This document shows, in pieces, positions 56,961-64,000 of a stretch of 64,000 bases of DNA. A program made the translations under genes and the position numbers. This DNA comes from Streptomyces sp. NBC_00190 (GTDB taxonomy: Bacteria; Actinomycetota; Actinomycetes; Streptomycetales; Streptomycetaceae), in assembly GCF_036203305.1 (NCBI RefSeq), contig NZ_CP108131.1, forward strand, positions 2,232,001 to 2,296,000, given 5' to 3'. Below the pieces are notes generated by a model that worked only from the letters and a program-made list of their open reading frames with translations, was not told the origin of the DNA and searched no databases. The stretch's first letter is position 1. Each line of letters begins with the position of its first letter.

Positions 56961-57434
56961 ATGGGTGAAGAAGTCGACGCGCGACGCGCGGAGGTACTGG
57001 AGGAGCTGGGCCGCACGGGCCGGGAGACCAGCGCGGCGACGGTGGTGTTCCACGAGGCGGCGGCCGCGAAGCAGGGGCTGAGCGCGACGGAGACGAAGAC
57101 GCTGGACCTGCTGCAGCGGCGCGGGCCACTGACGGCGAAGGAGCTGTCCCAGCTGTCGGGGCTGGCCCCGGCCTCGGTGACGGGCCTGGTCGACCGGCTG
57201 GAACGCAAGGGCTTCGTCCGCCGGGCCGAGCACCCGACGGACAAGCGGCGCGTCCTGGTCGAGGCCCTGCCGGAGCGGCTGGACGCGATCCGGCCGGTGT
57301 TCGACGACTGGGCGCGGGAGGTCGCGGAGCTGTGCGCCGAGTTCACGACGGAGGAGCTGGAGACGGTGATCCGCTTCCTCCAGGGCTCGAACGCCCGCCA
57401 GCTCCGCGCGGCGGCCCGCCTCTCGGACTCCTGA
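56961..57434 (+). CDS. MarR-family transcriptional regulator
   Basis: A 157-residue winged-helix repressor. It shows GLSATETKTLDLLQRRGPLTAKELSQLSGLAPASVTGLVDRLERKGFVRRAEHPTDKRRVLVEAL in pieces, with recognition helix around SVTGLVDRL and wing DKRR. It probably represses itself and the divergent MFS exporter through the two palindromes. TAGGCT is only six bases from ATG with no SD, so the transcript may be leaderless. The ligand is unknown. Confidence 0.92.
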   Translation: MGEEVDARRAEVLEELGRTGRETSAATVVFHEAAAAKQGLSATETKTLDLLQRRGPLTAKELSQLSGLAPASVTGLVDRLERKGFVRRAEHPTDKRRVLVEALPERLDAIRPVFDDWAREVAELCAEFTTEELETVIRFLQGSNARQLRAAARLSDS

Positions 57435-57578
57435 CGACCCGGCCCGACGACCCGGGACGACCCGGCCCGATCCCGGACGACCCGGTCCGACGGCCCGGGC
57501 TCCGTCCCGGAACCTCCCCCGGGCTCCGTCCCGGCGACGGCGGCGCACCCGGCCGCCCGGCCGCCCGCCCGACGACCT
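57435..57578. repeat. Degenerate GACGACCCGG repeats between MarR and SDR genes
   Basis: GACGACCCGG-like units recur about five times from 57433 to 57490, followed by two copies of CGGGCTCCGTCCCGG (57498 and 57523). No gene is seen. It may also serve as a terminator region for the converging genes. Confidence 0.6.
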
Positions 57579-58490
57579 TCAGCGCGAGCCGTACACCGGG
57601 TGCGCGGGCTCCGCCGCGGCGAGGAGTTTCGCCGCGGCCTCCCCCGCCTCCGCGGGAGTCCACCGCGCGCCGCGGTCCGCCGTGGGACCCGGGCGCCAGC
57701 CCTCCATCACCGTGATCCGCCCGCCCTCCGCCTCGAACACCCGCCCGGTCACCCCGGCGGAGGCGTCCGCGCCGAGCCACACCACCAGCGGCGACACGTT
57801 CTCCGGTGCCATCGCGTCGAACGCCCCGGCGGCCGGCGCCGCCATGGTCTCGGCGAAGGCCCGCTCCGTCATCCGGGTCCGCGCCGCCGGGGCGATCGCG
57901 TTGACCTGGACCCCGTAGCGCCCCATCTCCGCGGCCGCGACCAGCGTGAGCCCCAGGATCCCCGCCTTGGCCGCGCTGTAGTTGCCCTGGCCGACCGAGC
58001 CCAGCAGCCCGGCCCCCGAAGAGGTGTTGACCACCCGGGCCGCCACCGGCCGGCCGGCCTTCGCCTCCGCCCGCCACCACCCGGCCGCCGACCGCAGCGG
58101 CAGGAAGTGCCCCTTCAGGTGCACCCGCACGACCGCGTCCCAGTCGTCCTCGTCCAGATTCACCAGCATCCGGTCCCGCAGGAACCCGGCATTGTTGACC
58201 AGCGTGTCGAGGCGGCCGAACGAGGACACCGCCGCCTGGACCAGCGAGGCCGCGCCCTCCGGCGTCGCGACGTCCCCGCCGTGCGCCACCGCCTCCCCGC
58301 CGAGCGCCTCGATCTCCCGGACCACCTGTGCCGCCGGGGACTGCGGCCCCGCCGCCCCGTCCAGCCCCACCCCCAGGTCGTTGACGACGACCTTCGCGCC
58401 CTCCGCCGCGAAGGCCAGCGCGTGGGTCCGTCCCAGCCCCCGCCCCGCGCCCGTCACGATCACGACCCGACCTTCGGCGATACCGGCCAT
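57579..58490 (-). CDS. SDR oxidoreductase of the steroid-ring cluster (Rv3548c-like)
   Basis: A 303-residue short-chain dehydrogenase. The cofactor motif is VVIVTGAGRGLGRTHALAFA, with VVVNDLG, LVNNAGFLRDRMLVNLDEDDW, catalytic Ser in VNTSSGAGLLG and NYSAAKAGILGLT (YxxxK). The DRM..L.E.DWD segment resembles MFE-type 3-hydroxyacyl dehydrogenases. It probably oxidises a CoA intermediate. AAGGAGAG lies before ATG 58490, two bases after the preceding SDR stop. Gene order matches Rv3548c in M. tuberculosis. Confidence 0.85.
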   Translation of the reverse strand: MAGIAEGRVVIVTGAGRGLGRTHALAFAAEGAKVVVNDLGVGLDGAAGPQSPAAQVVREIEALGGEAVAHGGDVATPEGAASLVQAAVSSFGRLDTLVNNAGFLRDRMLVNLDEDDWDAVVRVHLKGHFLPLRSAAGWWRAEAKAGRPVAARVVNTSSGAGLLGSVGQGNYSAAKAGILGLTLVAAAEMGRYGVQVNAIAPAARTRMTERAFAETMAAPAAGAFDAMAPENVSPLVVWLGADASAGVTGRVFEAEGGRITVMEGWRPGPTADRGARWTPAEAGEAAAKLLAAAEPAHPVYGSR

Positions 58491-58491
58491 C

Positions 58492-59256
58492 TCAGCTCTC
58501 CTTGTTGACAGTTGCCGCATCAAGAAACGCCGGGCGCTCCCCGCCCCCGTGCACGAGCAGGCTCGCCCCGCTCACGTACCCCGCCCGGCCGGAGGCCAGG
58601 AACACCGCCGCGTCCCCGACGTCCGAGGGTTCCGCCAGCCGCCCGAGCGGTACGGTCGCGCGTACCGCCGCGATACCGGCCTCGTCCCCGTAGTGCAGGT
58701 GCGACAGCTCGGTCCGCACCATGCCCAGGACCAGCGTGTTCACCCGTACCTCGGGGGCCCATTCCACGGCCATGGAGCGGGCCAGGTTCTCCAGTCCCGC
58801 CTTCGCCGCCCCGTACGCCGCGGTCCCCGGCGAGGGCCGGGTCCCGCTGACGCTGCCGATCATCACCACCGAGCCCCGTGCCTGGCGCAGCCACGGGTGG
58901 GCGGCGAGCGAGGCCGTCATCGGCGCCACCAGGTTCAGCTCGACGACCCGCGCGTGGCGCTGTGCCTCGCCCTCCCCCAGCAGCCGGTACGGGGTCCCGC
59001 CCGCGTTGTTGACCAGGCAGTCGAGCCGCCCGTACCGGTCGGCGACCGCGCCGAAGAAGTCCCGTACGGCCGCCGGATCGCGCAGGTCCAGCGGGACGAA
59101 CGACGCCTCGCGGCCGTTCGCCGAAACCGGTTCCCCGGGCGGCCGCCGTGCACAGATCACGACCTGCGCGCCCGCCGCGAGGAACGACCGGGCGATCCCT
59201 GCGCCGACGCCCCGGGTTCCGCCCGTGACGACGACGACCCTCCCGTCCAGCTCCAT
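58492..59256 (-). CDS. SDR oxidoreductase of the steroid-ring cluster (Rv3549c-like)
   Basis: A 254-residue classical SDR. It has MELDGRVVVVTGGTRGVGAGIA, CARRPP, DCLVNNAGGTPY, VMIGSVSGTRPSPGTAAYGAAKAGLENL (Ser, Tyr, Lys) and VNTLVLGMVRTELS, ending with a GYVSGASLLVHGGGERPAF strand. By position it corresponds to Rv3549c, a KstR2-regulon SDR of late cholesterol breakdown. It is divergent from echA20 across a large dyad and is followed by the second SDR with one base between. Confidence 0.86.
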   Translation of the reverse strand: MELDGRVVVVTGGTRGVGAGIARSFLAAGAQVVICARRPPGEPVSANGREASFVPLDLRDPAAVRDFFGAVADRYGRLDCLVNNAGGTPYRLLGEGEAQRHARVVELNLVAPMTASLAAHPWLRQARGSVVMIGSVSGTRPSPGTAAYGAAKAGLENLARSMAVEWAPEVRVNTLVLGMVRTELSHLHYGDEAGIAAVRATVPLGRLAEPSDVGDAAVFLASGRAGYVSGASLLVHGGGERPAFLDAATVNKES

Positions 59257-59261
59257 GGGCT

Positions 59262-59302
59262 GCTACCTTCCTCACCTAACAAATGTTTGGTGGAAAGGTA
59301 GC
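59262..59302. promoter_or_regulatory. Large dyad between the SDR and echA20 genes
   Basis: Inner arms CACCtAACA and TGTTtGGTG (59273-59292, one mismatch) are nested in outer arms GCTACCTT and AAGGTAGC (59262-59269 and 59295-59302). It lies between divergent starts 59256 and 59313 and looks like a TetR-type operator. It is not the KstR2 consensus I know. Confidence 0.65.
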
Positions 59303-59312
59303 TGATCCGCTC

Positions 59313-60062
59313 ATGGGTGTCTCCACCTCAAGCCCCGGCAAGGGCATCGCACTTGTCACAGTCGACTTCCCACCCGTCAACGCGCTGCCCGTGCAGGGGT
59401 GGTACGACCTCGCCGACGCGCTGCGGACCGCGGGCCGCGACCCCGAGGTCCGGTGCGTCGTCCTCGCCGCCGAAGGCCGGGGCTTCAACGCCGGCGTCGA
59501 CATCAAGGAGATGCAGCGCGACACCGGCCACGCCTCCCTGATCGGCGCCAACCGGGGCTGCTCCGAGGCCTTCGCCGCCGTGTACGAGTGCGAGGTGCCG
59601 GTCGTCGCGGCCGTGCACGGCTTCTGCCTGGGCGGCGGCATCGGGCTCGTGGGCAACGCCGACGCGATCGTGGCGAGCGACGACGCCGCCTTCGGCCTGC
59701 CCGAGCTGGACCGGGGCGCGCTCGGCGCCGCCACCCACCTGGCCCGCCTGGTCCCCCAGCACCTGATGCGCACCCTCTACTACACCTCGCGCACCGCGAC
59801 CGCCGCCGAACTGCACGCGCACGGCTCGGTCTGGCAGGTCGTCCCGCGCGGGGAACTGCGTACCGCGGCCCTGGAGCTGGCCGCCGAGATCGCGAAGAAG
59901 GACGGCTACCTGCTGCGGCTGGCCAAGGCCGCCATCAACGGCATCGACCCCGTCGACGTGCGCCGCAGCTATCGCTTCGAGCAGGGCTTCACCTTCGAGG
60001 CCAACCTCAGCGGGGTCGCCGACCGCGTCCGTGACACCTTCGGGAAGGAACAGCGTCCATGA
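59313..60062 (+). CDS. echA20: Enoyl-CoA hydratase-family ring hydrolase (EchA20-like)
   Basis: A 249-residue crotonase. It has VDFPPVNALPVQGWYDLADAL, the oxyanion strand RGFNAGVDIKEMQRD, VHGFCLGGGIGLVGNADAIVASDDAAFGLPELDRGALG and a helical tail. In M. tuberculosis EchA20 hydrolyses the last ring of the steroid intermediate HIEC-CoA; the assignment rests on synteny with ipdAB. ATG 59313 gives the family-like N-terminus. The stop overlaps ipdA (ATGA). Confidence 0.84.
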   Translation: MGVSTSSPGKGIALVTVDFPPVNALPVQGWYDLADALRTAGRDPEVRCVVLAAEGRGFNAGVDIKEMQRDTGHASLIGANRGCSEAFAAVYECEVPVVAAVHGFCLGGGIGLVGNADAIVASDDAAFGLPELDRGALGAATHLARLVPQHLMRTLYYTSRTATAAELHAHGSVWQVVPRGELRTAALELAAEIAKKDGYLLRLAKAAINGIDPVDVRRSYRFEQGFTFEANLSGVADRVRDTFGKEQRP

Positions 60063-60919
60063 CCGGCAGGACAGACAAGGTACTGACCCCGGAAGAGGTC
60101 GTCGGGCAGCTGCGCAGCGGGATGACGCTCGGCATCGGCGGCTGGGGCTCCCGGCGCAAGCCCATGGCACTGGTGCGGGCGCTGCTCCGCTCCACGATCA
60201 CCGATCTCACCGTGATCTCCTACGGGGGCCCCGACGTCGGCCTGCTGGCCGCCGCGGGCCGCATCAGCAGACTGGTCGCCCCGTTCGCCACCCTCGACTC
60301 GATCCCGCTGGAGCCCCACTTCCGGGCCGCCCGCGAGCGCGCCGCCTTCACCCTCACCGAACTCGACGAGGCCATGTTCATGTGGGGCCTGCACGCCGCC
60401 GCCAACCGGCTCCCCTTCCTCCCCGTCCGGGCCGGCCTCGGCTCGGACGTGATGCGGGTCAACCCGGAGCTGCGGACCGTCACCTCCCCCTACGCCGACG
60501 GCGAGGAGCTCGTCGCCGTCCCCGCCCTGCGCATGGACGCCGCGCTGGTCCACATGAACCGAGCCGACCGCCTCGGCAACGCCCAGTACCTGGGCCCGGA
60601 CCCGTACTTCGACGACCTGTTCTGCGAGGCAGCGGACGCCGCGTACGTCTCCTGCGAGCAGCTCGTCGAGACCGCCGAGCTCACCAAGGCCGGTCCCCCG
60701 CAGTCCCTCCTCGTCAGCCGCCACTCCGTCACCGGGGTCGTCGAGACCCCCAACGGCGCGCACTTCACCTCCTGCGTCCCCGACTACGAGCGCGACGAGG
60801 CCTTCCAGAAGCTCTACGCGACCACCCCCTGGCCCGAGTTCGCCGCCCGCTTCCTCTCCGGCGGGAGCGAGCACGACTACCAGTCAGCCGTCCGGACCTG
60901 GCACGAGGAGCAGCAGTGA
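60059..60919 (+). CDS. ipdA: IpdA, COCHEA-CoA ring-opening hydrolase subunit
   Basis: A 286-residue CoA-transferase family I alpha-type subunit. It has LRSGMTLGIGGWGSRRKPMALVRALLRS, DLTVISYGGPDVGLLAAAGRI, FTLTELDEAMFMWGLHAAANRLPFLPVRAGLGSD and VPALRMDAALVHMNRADRLGNAQYLGPDPYFDDLF. IpdAB opens the last steroid ring in M. tuberculosis and Rhodococcus rather than moving CoA. ATG 60059 overlaps the echA20 stop and the gene overlaps ipdB by four bases. Confidence 0.87.
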   Translation: MTGRTDKVLTPEEVVGQLRSGMTLGIGGWGSRRKPMALVRALLRSTITDLTVISYGGPDVGLLAAAGRISRLVAPFATLDSIPLEPHFRAARERAAFTLTELDEAMFMWGLHAAANRLPFLPVRAGLGSDVMRVNPELRTVTSPYADGEELVAVPALRMDAALVHMNRADRLGNAQYLGPDPYFDDLFCEAADAAYVSCEQLVETAELTKAGPPQSLLVSRHSVTGVVETPNGAHFTSCVPDYERDEAFQKLYATTPWPEFAARFLSGGSEHDYQSAVRTWHEEQQ

Positions 60920-61674
60920 CCACCGCGACCGTCACCCGCGCCCCCCTTCTCCCGCCCACCCGCGCCGAGTACTGCGTGATCGCCTGCGCCGAGGCCTGGC
61001 GCGACAACGGCGAGGTGCTCGCCAGCCCTATGGGCCTGATCCCCTCCTTCGGGGCCAGGCTCGCGAAGCGGACCTTCTCCCCCGACCTGCTCCTGACCGA
61101 CGGCGAAGCGATGCTCGTCGGCCTCGACGGCACGGTCGAGGGCTGGCTCCCGTACCGGCGCCACCTGACCATGGTCACCGGGGGCAGGCGGCACGTGATG
61201 ATGGGCGCCAGCCAGATCGACCGGTTCGGTAACCAGAACATCTCCTGCATCGGCGACTGGGCGCGGCCGGCCCGCCAGCTCCTGGGCGTGCGCGGTGCGC
61301 CCGTCAACACCCTGAACAATCCCGTGAGTTACTGGATCCCCAAGCACTCGGCCCGGGTGTTCGTGGAGCGCGTCGACATGGTCAGCGGTGTCGGTCACGA
61401 CCGCGCGGAGGCCGCCGGGGTGACCCGCTACCACCGCCTGCCCCGGGTGGTCAGCGATCTCGGCGTCTTCGACTTCACGGGCCCCGGCCGCTCGATGCGC
61501 CTGGCCTCCCTCCACCCGGGGGTCGCAGTCGAGCAGGTCCGGGCGGCCACCGGCTTCGAGCTCGGAAACGCGGAGGAGGTCCCGTACACGCGGGAGCCGA
61601 CCGCGGCGGAGCTGCGGCTGATCCGCGAGGTGATCGACCCCGAGGGCCTGCGCGACCGCGAAGTGCGGGGCTGA
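60916..61674 (+). CDS. ipdB: IpdB, COCHEA-CoA ring-opening hydrolase subunit
   Basis: A 252-residue beta-type subunit. It has VIACAEAWRDNGEVLASPMGLIPSFGARLAKRTFSPDLLLTDGEA, TMVTGGRRHVMMGASQIDRFGNQNISCIGDW, GVRGAPVNTLNNPVSYWIPKHSARVFVERVDMVSGVG and LGVFDFTGPGRSMRLASLHPGV. It forms a heteromer with IpdA. GTG 60916 overlaps the ipdA stop (GTGA). ipdC follows after four bases. Confidence 0.87.
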   Translation: MTTATVTRAPLLPPTRAEYCVIACAEAWRDNGEVLASPMGLIPSFGARLAKRTFSPDLLLTDGEAMLVGLDGTVEGWLPYRRHLTMVTGGRRHVMMGASQIDRFGNQNISCIGDWARPARQLLGVRGAPVNTLNNPVSYWIPKHSARVFVERVDMVSGVGHDRAEAAGVTRYHRLPRVVSDLGVFDFTGPGRSMRLASLHPGVAVEQVRAATGFELGNAEEVPYTREPTAAELRLIREVIDPEGLRDREVRG

Positions 61675-61678
61675 TCCG

Positions 61679-62752
61679 ATGCGGACGGCATTCACCGAGC
61701 TGGTTGGGGTCGAGCACCCGATCGTGCAGACGGGCATGGGCTGGGTCGCGGGACCGCGTCTGGTGTCGGGCGCGGCGGGCGCCGGAGCCCTCGGGATCCT
61801 GGCGTCGGCGACGATGACCCTGGACCAGCTGCGGTCGGCGGTCCGCGAGGTCAAGTCCCGTATCCCGGAGGGGACTCCCTTCGGGGTCAACCTGCGCGCG
61901 GACGCCGGCGACGCGGCCGAACGCGCCCGGCTGATCATCGACGAGGGGGTCAAGGTCGCCTCCTTCGCCCTCGCGCCCTCGCGGGAGCTGATCGCCCGGC
62001 TCAAGGACGCGGGCGTGGTCGTCATCCCGAGCATCGGCGCCCGCCGGCACGCCGAGAAGGTGGCCGCGTGGGGCGCGGACGCGGTGATCGTGCAGGGCGG
62101 TGAGGGCGGCGGGCACACCGGGGACGTGGCCACGACGGTGCTGTTGCCCCAGGTCGTCGACGCCGTGGACATCCCGGTGATCGCGGCGGGCGGTTTCAGC
62201 GACGGCCGCGGCCTGGTCGCGGCCCTGTCCTACGGGGCCGCGGGCATCGCCATGGGTACCCGCTTCCTGCTGACCACGGACTCCACCGTCCCGGACGCCG
62301 TGAAGGCCGAGTACCTGAAGGCCACCGTCAAGGACGTCACCGTGACCACGGCCGTCGACGGCCTGCCGCACCGGATGCTGCGCACCGAGCTGGTCGACGC
62401 CCTGGAGCGGGCGGGCCGCGCCCGGGCGCTGGCCAGGGCGGTGCGGCACGCGGCGGGCTTCCGCAGGATCTCCGGTCTGAGCTGGGCGCAGATGGTGCGC
62501 GACGGCCTGGCGATGAAACACGGCAAGGACCTGTCCTGGAGCCAGGTCCTGCTCGCCGCGAACACCCCCATGCTCCTCAAGGCGTCCATGGTCGAGGGCC
62601 GTACGGACCTCGGTGTCATGGCATCGGGCCAGGTCGCGGGGGTGATCGACGATGTCCCGTCCTGTGCGGAGCTCGTCTCCCGCGTCATGGCCGAAGCACA
62701 GCAGGTACTCGCGTCACTGCACTCGCTCCGCACCCTGCCACCACCAGGGTGA
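61679..62752 (+). CDS. ipdC: IpdC, nitronate monooxygenase-family flavoenzyme
   Basis: A 357-residue FMN TIM-barrel protein of the 2-nitropropane dioxygenase family. It has EHPIVQTGMGWVAGPRLVSGAAGAGALGIL, PFGVNLRADAGD, VIVQGGEGGGHTGDVATTVLLPQVVDAV, PVIAAGGFSDGRGLVAALSYGAAGIAMGTRFLLTTDS and a helical C-terminus. In M. tuberculosis IpdC acts on a 5-OH-HIC-CoA intermediate of steroid ring degradation. It is the last gene of the echA20-ipdABC operon. Confidence 0.87.
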   Translation: MRTAFTELVGVEHPIVQTGMGWVAGPRLVSGAAGAGALGILASATMTLDQLRSAVREVKSRIPEGTPFGVNLRADAGDAAERARLIIDEGVKVASFALAPSRELIARLKDAGVVVIPSIGARRHAEKVAAWGADAVIVQGGEGGGHTGDVATTVLLPQVVDAVDIPVIAAGGFSDGRGLVAALSYGAAGIAMGTRFLLTTDSTVPDAVKAEYLKATVKDVTVTTAVDGLPHRMLRTELVDALERAGRARALARAVRHAAGFRRISGLSWAQMVRDGLAMKHGKDLSWSQVLLAANTPMLLKASMVEGRTDLGVMASGQVAGVIDDVPSCAELVSRVMAEAQQVLASLHSLRTLPPPG

Positions 62753-62782
62753 TCCCCCTTCTCCGTCACAGGAGTCGCCTCC

Positions 62783-63706
62783 ATGAGCCGTGCCCGAATC
62801 CGCCTGGCGACCGCGGTCCTCGCCTCCGCCCTCGCCATTTTGCCCGCTTCCGCGTACGCGGCGGCGGCGCCCGGAGCCGGGGCCCGTGCCCGGCACCACC
62901 ACCTCCAGGCGGAATCGATCCGTCAGATCCCCCTCAAGGGCGCCGTCAACCTCCGCGACCTCGGCGGCTACCGCACGTACACCGGCGGCCAGGTCCGCCA
63001 GGGGCTCGTCTACCGCTCCGACGCACTGAGCAAGCTGACCGACGCCGACGTCACCACCGTCTCCGGTCTCGGCCTCACGAAGGTCGTCGATTTCCGCATC
63101 CCGATGGAGCTCCAGTACGACGGCGCCGACAGGCTGCCCGTGGGGCTCGCCGCCACCTCCCGCCCGGTCAGCGACCTCGGCCTGTACGGGACCCTCGTCG
63201 GCGCGATCTCCAGCGGTGACCCCGTCAAGCAGGAGCAGATGCTCGGCGGCGGCCGCGCCGAGGCGTACATGCGCGACATCTACCGCACGTTCGTGACCAG
63301 CCCCGAGAACCGGGCGCAGTTCGCGGCGACCGTGCGGGAGATCGCGGACGGCGGCCAGGGCCCGCTCCTGTACCACTGCACGTCCGGCAAGGACCGCACC
63401 GGCTGGATGAGCTACGTACTGCTGCGGGCGCTGGCCGTCCCCGAGGACGCCGCCGGGCGCGACTACCTGGCGTCGAACACGTTCCGCGCCGCCTACGACG
63501 CCCAGGTGCGGGCCGGTCTGGGGCAGTCCGGGCGGATGCAGAACCCCGATCTGCTGATTCCGCTCCAGGAGGTCCGCCAGGACTACCTGGATTCCGCGAC
63601 GGCGCAGCTGGAGGCCGACTACGGAAGCTTCTACGGCTATCTGACGGACGGCCTCGGGCTGGACCTGCGGACGCTGGCGAAGCTCCAGAACAAGATGGTC
63701 CGCTAG
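62783..63706 (+). CDS. Secreted tyrosine/dual-specificity protein phosphatase
   Basis: A 307-residue exported phosphatase. The signal peptide is RARIRLATAVLASALAILPASAYAAAAPG. The domain has IPLKGAVNLRDLGGYRTYTGGQVRQGLVYRSDAL near 50, DFRIPMELQYDGAD and the P-loop HCTSGKDRTGW near 212, the Cys-x5-Arg active site. This is the bacterial Y_phosphatase3 family, which includes PtpB-like enzymes. It starts 31 bases after ipdC. A strong terminator follows the stop. Confidence 0.9.
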   Translation: MSRARIRLATAVLASALAILPASAYAAAAPGAGARARHHHLQAESIRQIPLKGAVNLRDLGGYRTYTGGQVRQGLVYRSDALSKLTDADVTTVSGLGLTKVVDFRIPMELQYDGADRLPVGLAATSRPVSDLGLYGTLVGAISSGDPVKQEQMLGGGRAEAYMRDIYRTFVTSPENRAQFAATVREIADGGQGPLLYHCTSGKDRTGWMSYVLLRALAVPEDAAGRDYLASNTFRAAYDAQVRAGLGQSGRMQNPDLLIPLQEVRQDYLDSATAQLEADYGSFYGYLTDGLGLDLRTLAKLQNKMVR

Positions 63707-63714
63707 CGGACAGC

Positions 63715-63757
63715 ACGACGCCGGGCACTGCTCGCGAGAAGCAGTGCCCGGCGTCGT
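63715..63757. terminator. Bidirectional terminator after the phosphatase
   Basis: Perfect 18-base arms (63715-63732 and 63740-63757, starting ACGACGCCGGGC) with a seven-base loop, between converging genes. Confidence 0.92.
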
Positions 63758-63775
63758 CGTACGTCTCTGCGGGTG

Positions 63776-64000
63776 TCAGACCGCCCGGCGGCGGCCCTGG
63801 CCGCCGGAGCCGACCCGGCTGCGCGCGGAAGCCGCGGCCGCGCCACCGGAGGCGCCGCCCCCGGTACGCCGGCCCTGGCCGGCCGAGCCGGCGCCGGAGG
63901 CGCCGCCCTGGCCGCGGCGGGCCTGGCCCGACCCGGAGGCCGCGGGGGCCTGCCCGGACGCGCCGCCACCGGAGCGGCGGCCACGGCCGCCGGCCGCCGG
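63776..64000 (-). CDS. RG-rich C-terminal tail, probably of a DEAD-box helicase (partial)
   Basis: Only the last 74 codons are in the window. They are Gly, Ser, Ala, Gln and Arg, with repeats such as AGQGRRTGGGASGG and GGQGRRRAV at the end. RG/QGRR tails like this end many streptomycete DEAD-box RNA helicases, where they bind RNA. No core motif is visible, so the name is inference. The gene begins beyond the right end. Confidence 0.5.
   Translation of the reverse strand, partial: PAAGGRGRRSGGGASGQAPAASGSGQARRGQGGASGAGSAGQGRRTGGGASGGAAAASARSRVGSGGQGRRRAV

Overview
The window reads as a chromosomal segment of a Streptomyces (Actinomycetota). Base composition is very GC-rich and third codon positions are almost always G or C. 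Many genes start with GTG and one with TTG. Several families are typical of streptomycetes: a cell-wall chaplin, DUF6343, an SPW_0924-like peptide, a membrane-anchored XRE regulator and an ANTAR regulator. The stretch coaE, PAC2, rpsA, methyltransferase, polA, liv operon, ANTAR regulator, pyk looks like conserved core chromosome.

Layout, left to right. 1-8.4 kb: an MFS exporter, two cupins, a probable pseudouridine salvage pair (psuG plus a PfkB kinase), a uridine-kinase-like protein with a broken P-loop, DUF2293, a sortase-anchored chaplin and a HAD protein. 7.2-11.3 kb: a translationally coupled SNF2 helicase and SWIM zinc-finger protein. 11.4-14.2 kb: a membrane XRE regulator divergent from a secreted protein, then DUF6343 and a TPR protein. 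14.3-31.4 kb: coaE, PAC2, rpsA with a long structured leader, a methyltransferase, HrpB, DUF3068, a lytic transglycosylase with a PT-repeat tail, DUF4184, polA, a YdeP-type molybdoenzyme and a thioesterase. 31.9-37.6 kb: a five-gene branched-chain amino-acid ABC transporter operon with a strong hairpin between the binding protein and the permeases. 37.7-42.6 kb: an ANTAR regulator, an unusual short-variable-loop tRNA with anticodon CAA, a frameshifted HTH/LAGLIDADG gene, a GlxA-type regulator, an EF-hand protein and pyruvate kinase.

The accessory part is about 43-63.7 kb. It contains a Tat-exported 5'-nucleotidase and a palindromic TA-flanked MITE-like element whose end supplies the stop codon of a lysine/ornithine N-hydroxylase. 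That hydroxylase is coupled to a PLP decarboxylase, giving a desAB-like siderophore pair with no desC or desD beside it. Then come pepN, chorismate mutase, a response-regulator remnant, a trypsin-like protease, a zincin with a zinc-ribbon tail, a secreted acid phosphatase, an MFS/MarR pair with two near-perfect operators, and a cluster matching the mycobacterial steroid C/D-ring block Rv3548c-Rv3553 (two SDRs, echA20, ipdA, ipdB, ipdC) arranged around a large dyad. The window ends with a secreted protein phosphatase and the RG-rich tail of a convergent gene.

Regulatory DNA is unusually legible: eleven strong hairpin terminators, an rpsA leader that can hide its only Shine-Dalgarno sequence, two MarR operators, and palindromes upstream of the liv operon, pyk and the echA20/SDR pair. 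No CRISPR array, prophage or intact transposase was seen.
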